From Patella vulgata (Eukaryota; Mollusca; Gastropoda; Patellidae): a DNA stretch of 64,000 nucleotides. Location of the stretch: the NCBI RefSeq assembly GCF_932274485.2, contig NC_065881.2, positions 88,078,724 through 88,142,723 of the forward strand. The letters run 5' to 3'. The notes under the pieces were generated by a model. The model did no database searches, was not told the DNA's origin, and saw nothing but the letters and a program-made list of their open reading frames with translations. The position numbers and the translations under genes are program-made. Below, one piece after another: positions 60,575 to 64,000 of this stretch (its first letter is position 1; every line of letters begins with the position of its first letter).

Positions 60575-61510
60575 CGATGCCATCGAGAGTCAATTATGGC
60601 CTGGATAAGTTAATTAATGTCTAATTAATAATTTAGGTAACATTTCAGGCCTAAAGAAAGACCTGCAATAGACAGATTTAGCTCTTGCATAATGCATGTT
60701 TAATATGATTAATACAATGATATCATTATTAATGTGACGTCATAATTTATGTTATATTTAGATAAAGCGCAGGCCCCGAGTTCACATAGCATTCTCAGAT
60801 TTAAAGATACATTATGGGAGATAAGATAAAGAGATGGCAGTTCTTGCTATAATAGTTTAAACTAGATAGTGTAAAGATAATTTGCTGAAAATTTCAGTCA
60901 AATTGATCCACTATGAGCCGAGAAAGAAGCGGGTGAAATTTTTGCATAGTCTCGGTCATCATTACTAAAATCATTAATATAAACAGCATAGCCTCGATTA
61001 TCCACTTTTTTAAAATTTAATTATCAATGGCCGTTAGCGCCATATATGAAACTAATCCAGTCAACATCGAAGGCTAGCCTTGACATCGAGAGTTTATTAT
61101 GGTCTGGATATGTTAATTAATGTCTAATTGATAATTTAGATAACATTTCAGGCCTAAAGAAAGACTTGTAATAAGCAGATTTTGCTCTGGCATAATGCAT
61201 GTTTAAGTTAAGAATTTACTTAACTTTTATCAATGTTTATGAGAAATATCTTTGATCCAGAAACCCAAAGCTTTTTACATAGTTTCTTATCAAGGTATTT
61301 GATACATTAAAACAACAACAGTTTTATAAAGGGTTTTATTTTAGTTAAAATAGGTGAACAATTTTGGGTAAATTCTTAAAGATACACTAGTTAGGAGTTT
61401 TATAAAAAGTTGGCCATTTCTTGCTATAATAATTCAAAAATAGATGATAAAAAAACAAAAAATAAAATGTTGAAAAATTCAGTCAAATTACTTTGTTCTG
61501 AACGGAATTG
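60575..61510 (+). repeat. repeat R8, two tandem units in intron B
   Basis: Unit 1 60575-60975 and unit 2 61066-61510 share CATCGAGAGT-ATTATGG, TAATGTCTAATT-ATAATTTAG, CATTTCAGGCCTAAAGAAAG, GCATAATGCATGTTTAA, AAAGATACA, TTCTTGCTATAAT and TTCAGTCAAATT. Fragments in the other direction flank both genes (53608 and 63428). Confidence 0.8.
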
Positions 61511-61769
61511 TCACTGTTGGAAGTTTGGACTAGAAATAGGCATCAATTGTGTCTGCAGCGCATATGAGAATTGGCGATCGTTTGATTGACAGACGATAAC
61601 TGCACCCACATATTCTCAATTATCAAGTAACATGCTCAATGGCTATGATAGCCTCGCTTGGCAGGCATTTCATCACCACTTTCCGGTAAATGTTAGCTCC
61701 AATCTTTAAATCCAAACTGTATCCAAGCCACCCGTAGGTCTACAGAGTTGATTTTGAGCTTGTCGTGTA

Positions 61770-62239
61770 AATGAAGGTCTAATGAAATTCATATTTTGCA
61801 TAATGGTAGAAATAATCCCAAATGAACAATTTTTCAGTATCCAGTTGCTGTAGGGTTTTGCTATCTTTAGCCTATAGACAGTGGTATACCACTTGACTCA
61901 ATTACAGACCTTATGATCTAACGCGCAGGTCATCCAATCACCCGTGTATTGATCGTAAAGTCTTAAGTTAAAACGCCTGTATCTCTGCGATTGTTTGACA
62001 TTCACCAATCGGCGGATGACCTATCTATATAGAATAACATACACATAGCACTGTGAAACACTTTATTATCCAGATGCTGTACATTCACCAATCGATGCAT
62101 GTCATCCCCAAAGCTACAAGACAATTAAACCTCGTGGGTTTTCTCCGGGTCCTCCAGTTTCCTCCCACTGCTAAAGACCCCTACGCGCAAGCGAATTATT
62201 CAAATAAAATTTTATGTCGAGTGGAAGTTAAACTCCATC

Positions 62240-62272
<33 letters not shown>
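61770..62272 (-). repeat. inverted copy of the 50296-50880 region, with SINE-A
   Basis: Reverse complement of 50505-50880 plus the adjoining SINE-A core and tail, with very few differences over about 450 bases (a 41-base loss near 61887 is the main one). It is clearly closer to the gene A flank than is the direct copy at 57204. The SINE-A part (62112-62272) reads in plus orientation and ends in a CT tail. Confidence 0.9.
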
Positions 62273-62273
<1 letters not shown>

Positions 62274-62279
62274 AAGAAG

Positions 62280-62567
62280 CTGCGGATGTCCAGTGAGTTA
62301 GACTATGAAGCCAGTGAGTAAGACTCTGGGGCGGTAACTAGGGGGTGTCGGGTTCGTTTCCGGTTTGGCACGAGAAAGTTTCTCGGTATTTTCCTCTTGC
62401 CTATGGTGCAGAACGGAGAGCATGGCAAGGACAGTGTCTAGACGTTTGGATGGGACGATAAAAAAACGGCCATAGTCAGCACACTGTATAATATACACCC
62501 AACTTTATTAGCCCAGTTTGTGCGGAGCAGTAGGACATTAAACCTCATTTTATTCCATTTCATATAC
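62280..62567 (+). repeat. SINE-B variant, second copy in intron B
   Basis: AGCTGCGGATGTCCAGTGAG, GGTGTCGGGTTCGTTTCCGG, GCAGAACGGAGAGCATGGCAAG, AGTAGGACATTAAACCTC, ATTTTATTCCATTTC. As in gene A, it stands just after a SINE-A CT tail, so this copy is the positional counterpart of 52518-52784. Confidence 0.88.
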
Positions 62568-62742
62568 CTTCCGGTCTTTCTGCTTCGACTGGGGAAATGA
62601 AGACAGGACAATGTCTATAACTCGCTGGTAAATCTTTCTTAAATATTAAATACACTAAGATCCCATAGTTAATGGTATACTCCCATCCTGGTTAATCGAG
62701 TTTACCTAGTCTTTATCTTTCAGTTTTTTTTATCTGTTTCAG

Positions 62743-62927
62743 GTGATTTCTATGGTAACGATCTCTACGATGATATATATGATGGATATGGAGATTTTGA
62801 TGACGTTTACGGGTTCGACGATGATAACTTCTATGGTGGCATGCCATTTAACAATTTTGGATACAATCCATTTTTAAACTTTGGATTCAATAATTTTGGA
62901 TTCAATAATTTTGGATTTGGAAAATAA
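62743..62927 (+). CDS. small secreted protein B, mature-peptide exon
   Basis: After TTTTATCTGTTTCAG: DFYGNDLYDDIYDGYGDFDD, VYGFDDDNFYGG, MPFNNFGYNPFLNFGFNNFG, FNNFGFGK, stop TAA 62925-62927. Total 82 residues. Differs from A by Phe to Leu, Asn to Asp, Ile to Met, Ser to Pro and one extra 15-base GFNNF unit made by repeating ATTCAATAATTTTGG. Frame, splice phase and flanks are intact, so the gene looks functional despite the 3-kb intron. Confidence 0.85.
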
Positions 62928-63178
62928 TTGATTTAATCTTGACTCGTTCCCTATAATTCATACAACATACATGGAGATTTAAGACTCATTTTATAATATT
63001 AATATTTTCTCTTATCAGTTTGTGAATTGTGTCTGAAAAGGACAGTAATAATCAATTGTGTTCCTTTAACCAAGCTATTAAAGTAGTTTGAAAGATGTTT
63101 TTTTTGTAAAATTCAATATGACAATAATTGTAAATAACTCTCTTATTTTTTGTATCGAATTTTATCTATTCGGCTTTC

Positions 63179-63188
63179 AATAAATAAA
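63179..63188 (+). terminator. gene B poly(A) signal candidate
   Basis: Two overlapping AATAAA words about 255 bases after the stop, matching the gene A candidate. Confidence 0.45.
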
Positions 63189-63427
63189 TCCTGGTGAAGA
63201 TAATGAATCACGCAGATAAATACTCATCCAATATTATAGTCAATAATATAAAACATGTTTTTGTAAATTTCTGTATGATAATGTTTGTAAATAATATCTT
63301 ATCTTCATTTCGTCCACGAAAATAAACATCTTTTTTTGTATCAAATTTAATCGTTTCGACTTTTTCAAGGAACAGAAACAAATTCTGGTGAACATTAAGT
63401 AAAGACATGGGCACACATATTCTATTC

Positions 63428-63547
63428 AGTATGTTAAACATACATTATGCAAGAACTAAATCTATCTTTAGGCTTTAAATGTTATCTAAATTAGACATTC
63501 ATTAACTTATCCAGACCATAATCAAATCTCGATGTCATCGCTAGCCT
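63428..63547 (-). repeat. repeat R8, fragment downstream of gene B
   Basis: Matches 53608-53745 in direct orientation (AACATACATTATGCAAGA, AATTAGACATTCATTAACTT, CGATGTCATCGCTAGCCT) with a short loss in the middle. The homology of the two gene blocks ends here. Confidence 0.85.
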
Positions 63548-63766
63548 GCGACATTTACTGGATTTGAGTTCGAGTTGCTGCTTAGGATCAATATTCTGGG
63601 GTGGACGGACCACACTGAGAGGTCGAGGTGAGGATTGGGGACAGATGTGTGTGTGTGTGTGGGGGGGGGGGGGTGCTGCGGTAAAAGTCTATTCATTTAG
63701 TGGGATTTTTAAAAAATTTTGCGACATTGTGAAAGTGTCGTATAATCATAAATATATCGGCTTGGA
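63548..63766. other. spacer with GT and G runs
   Basis: TGTGTGTGTGTGTG then about 12 G at 63646-63673. No exon accepted. Confidence 0.4.
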
Positions 63767-63767
63767 A

Positions 63768-63858
63768 ATGAAATTGGTTTAACGTCCTACTGTTCTGCTT
63801 CGATTGGGCTAATGAAGACGGGCGTGCGCCATACAGTGTGCTATGAGGGAAATTTTAA
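63768..63858 (-). repeat. SINE-B 3' end, antisense
   Basis: GAAATGAAATTGGTTTAACG, TACTGTTCTGCTTCGATTGGG, CATACAGTGTGCTATGAGGG, AAATTTTAACA. Confidence 0.9.
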
Positions 63859-63912
63859 CACAAAATTCAGCAGTTTTATTCTCAAAAATATATTCGGGAT
63901 GAGCCCTTTAAA
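63859..63912. repeat. R5 right-end fragment
   Basis: TCAGCAGTTTTATTCTCAAAA, TATATTCGGGATGAGCCCTT, TAAAA matches the right end of the R5 element at 14985-15021. Confidence 0.75.
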
Positions 63913-64000
63913 ATAGCACGTCTTTTTGTTTTTCTTGTGTTATAAATAGTGTATACAATATATTTTATTTATCTCATCTCAGTTTATTTTTTCAATATGT

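Larger units (their letters stand above)
59774..62742. other. gene B intron 2, expanded
   Basis: 2969 bases against 704 in gene A. In order: SINE-B variant (59918-60190), SINE-B (60257-60505), two units of R8 (60575-60975 and 61066-61510), an inverted copy of the 50505 unit with SINE-A (61783-62272), and a second SINE-B variant (62280-62565). The words TCTTTCTGC-TC-GACT and GACAATGTCTAT-ACTCGC occur at both 60207-60253 and 62574-62625, so a block of about 2.3 kb looks to be flanked by a duplication. Confidence 0.75.

Noticed and set aside
1-64000. Retrovirus, LTR or Polinton-like remains
   Set aside because: I saw no gag, integrase, capsid, envelope or protein-primed polymerase motifs and no long terminal repeats; the reverse-transcriptase sequence present is of non-LTR type.

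Overview
The window looks like AT-rich nuclear DNA of an invertebrate animal, most likely a mollusc or another lophotrochozoan. The reasons are split genes with GT-AG introns, very dense short interspersed elements, many small inverted-repeat transposons, non-LTR retrotransposon copies, a Tc1-type transposon, and host genes that encode small or repetitive secreted Tyr/Gly/Asp-rich proteins. The phylum is inferred from general character. No ribosomal RNA, true tRNA gene, CRISPR array, operon or virus-like element was recognised.

Layout. 1-4.6 kb holds SINE pieces and a Gly-rich candidate exon on the minus strand. 4.6-8.8 kb holds the main host gene, a three-exon plus-strand gene for a secreted 582-residue protein. 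It has a signal peptide, an array of about 17 KPTGTGDSYAAKS-type units, a Tyr/Pro/Asp-rich part, and a last exon built of YPEEYPSYR units. The reading phases of all three exons match, and the last exon has no start codon of its own. 8.8-31.7 kb is mostly repeats: two SINE families, MITEs, foldback elements and minisatellites. 31.7-33.3 kb is a complete-looking Tc1-type transposon with perfect 32-nt ends. 35.9-37.0 kb is a MULE-type transposon remnant. 43.3-46.6 kb is a nearly full-length CR1/L2-like LINE with frameshifts. 47-50 kb holds purine tracts and minisatellites. 50.5-63.5 kb is a segmental duplication carrying two paralogous genes for tiny secreted Asp/Tyr then Gly/Phe/Asn-rich proteins (77 and 82 residues). 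Each paralog has a TATA box, an untranslated first exon, a signal-peptide exon and a second coding exon.

Repeat families, named here for convenience. SINE-A has a tRNA-like head, a core containing GGGTTTTCTCCGGGTCCTCC and a (CT)n tail. SINE-B has a different tRNA-like head and a CATTT-rich tail. Both finish with nearly the same 3' segment, GGACGTTAAACCCCAT, which suggests one shared LINE partner. MITE-M is about 320-380 bp with ends like AATCTGATTAAAACACAGAT. Repeats R4, R5, R7, R8 and R9 are unclassified families present at least twice here.

The host genes share one plan: a 3' splice site 10-12 bases before the ATG, then a short signal-peptide exon ending in phase 1, then a low-complexity body. 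A common job in extracellular material (shell, cuticle, adhesive or mucus) is plausible but unproven. Most other open frames lie inside SINEs or minisatellites and are not genes.
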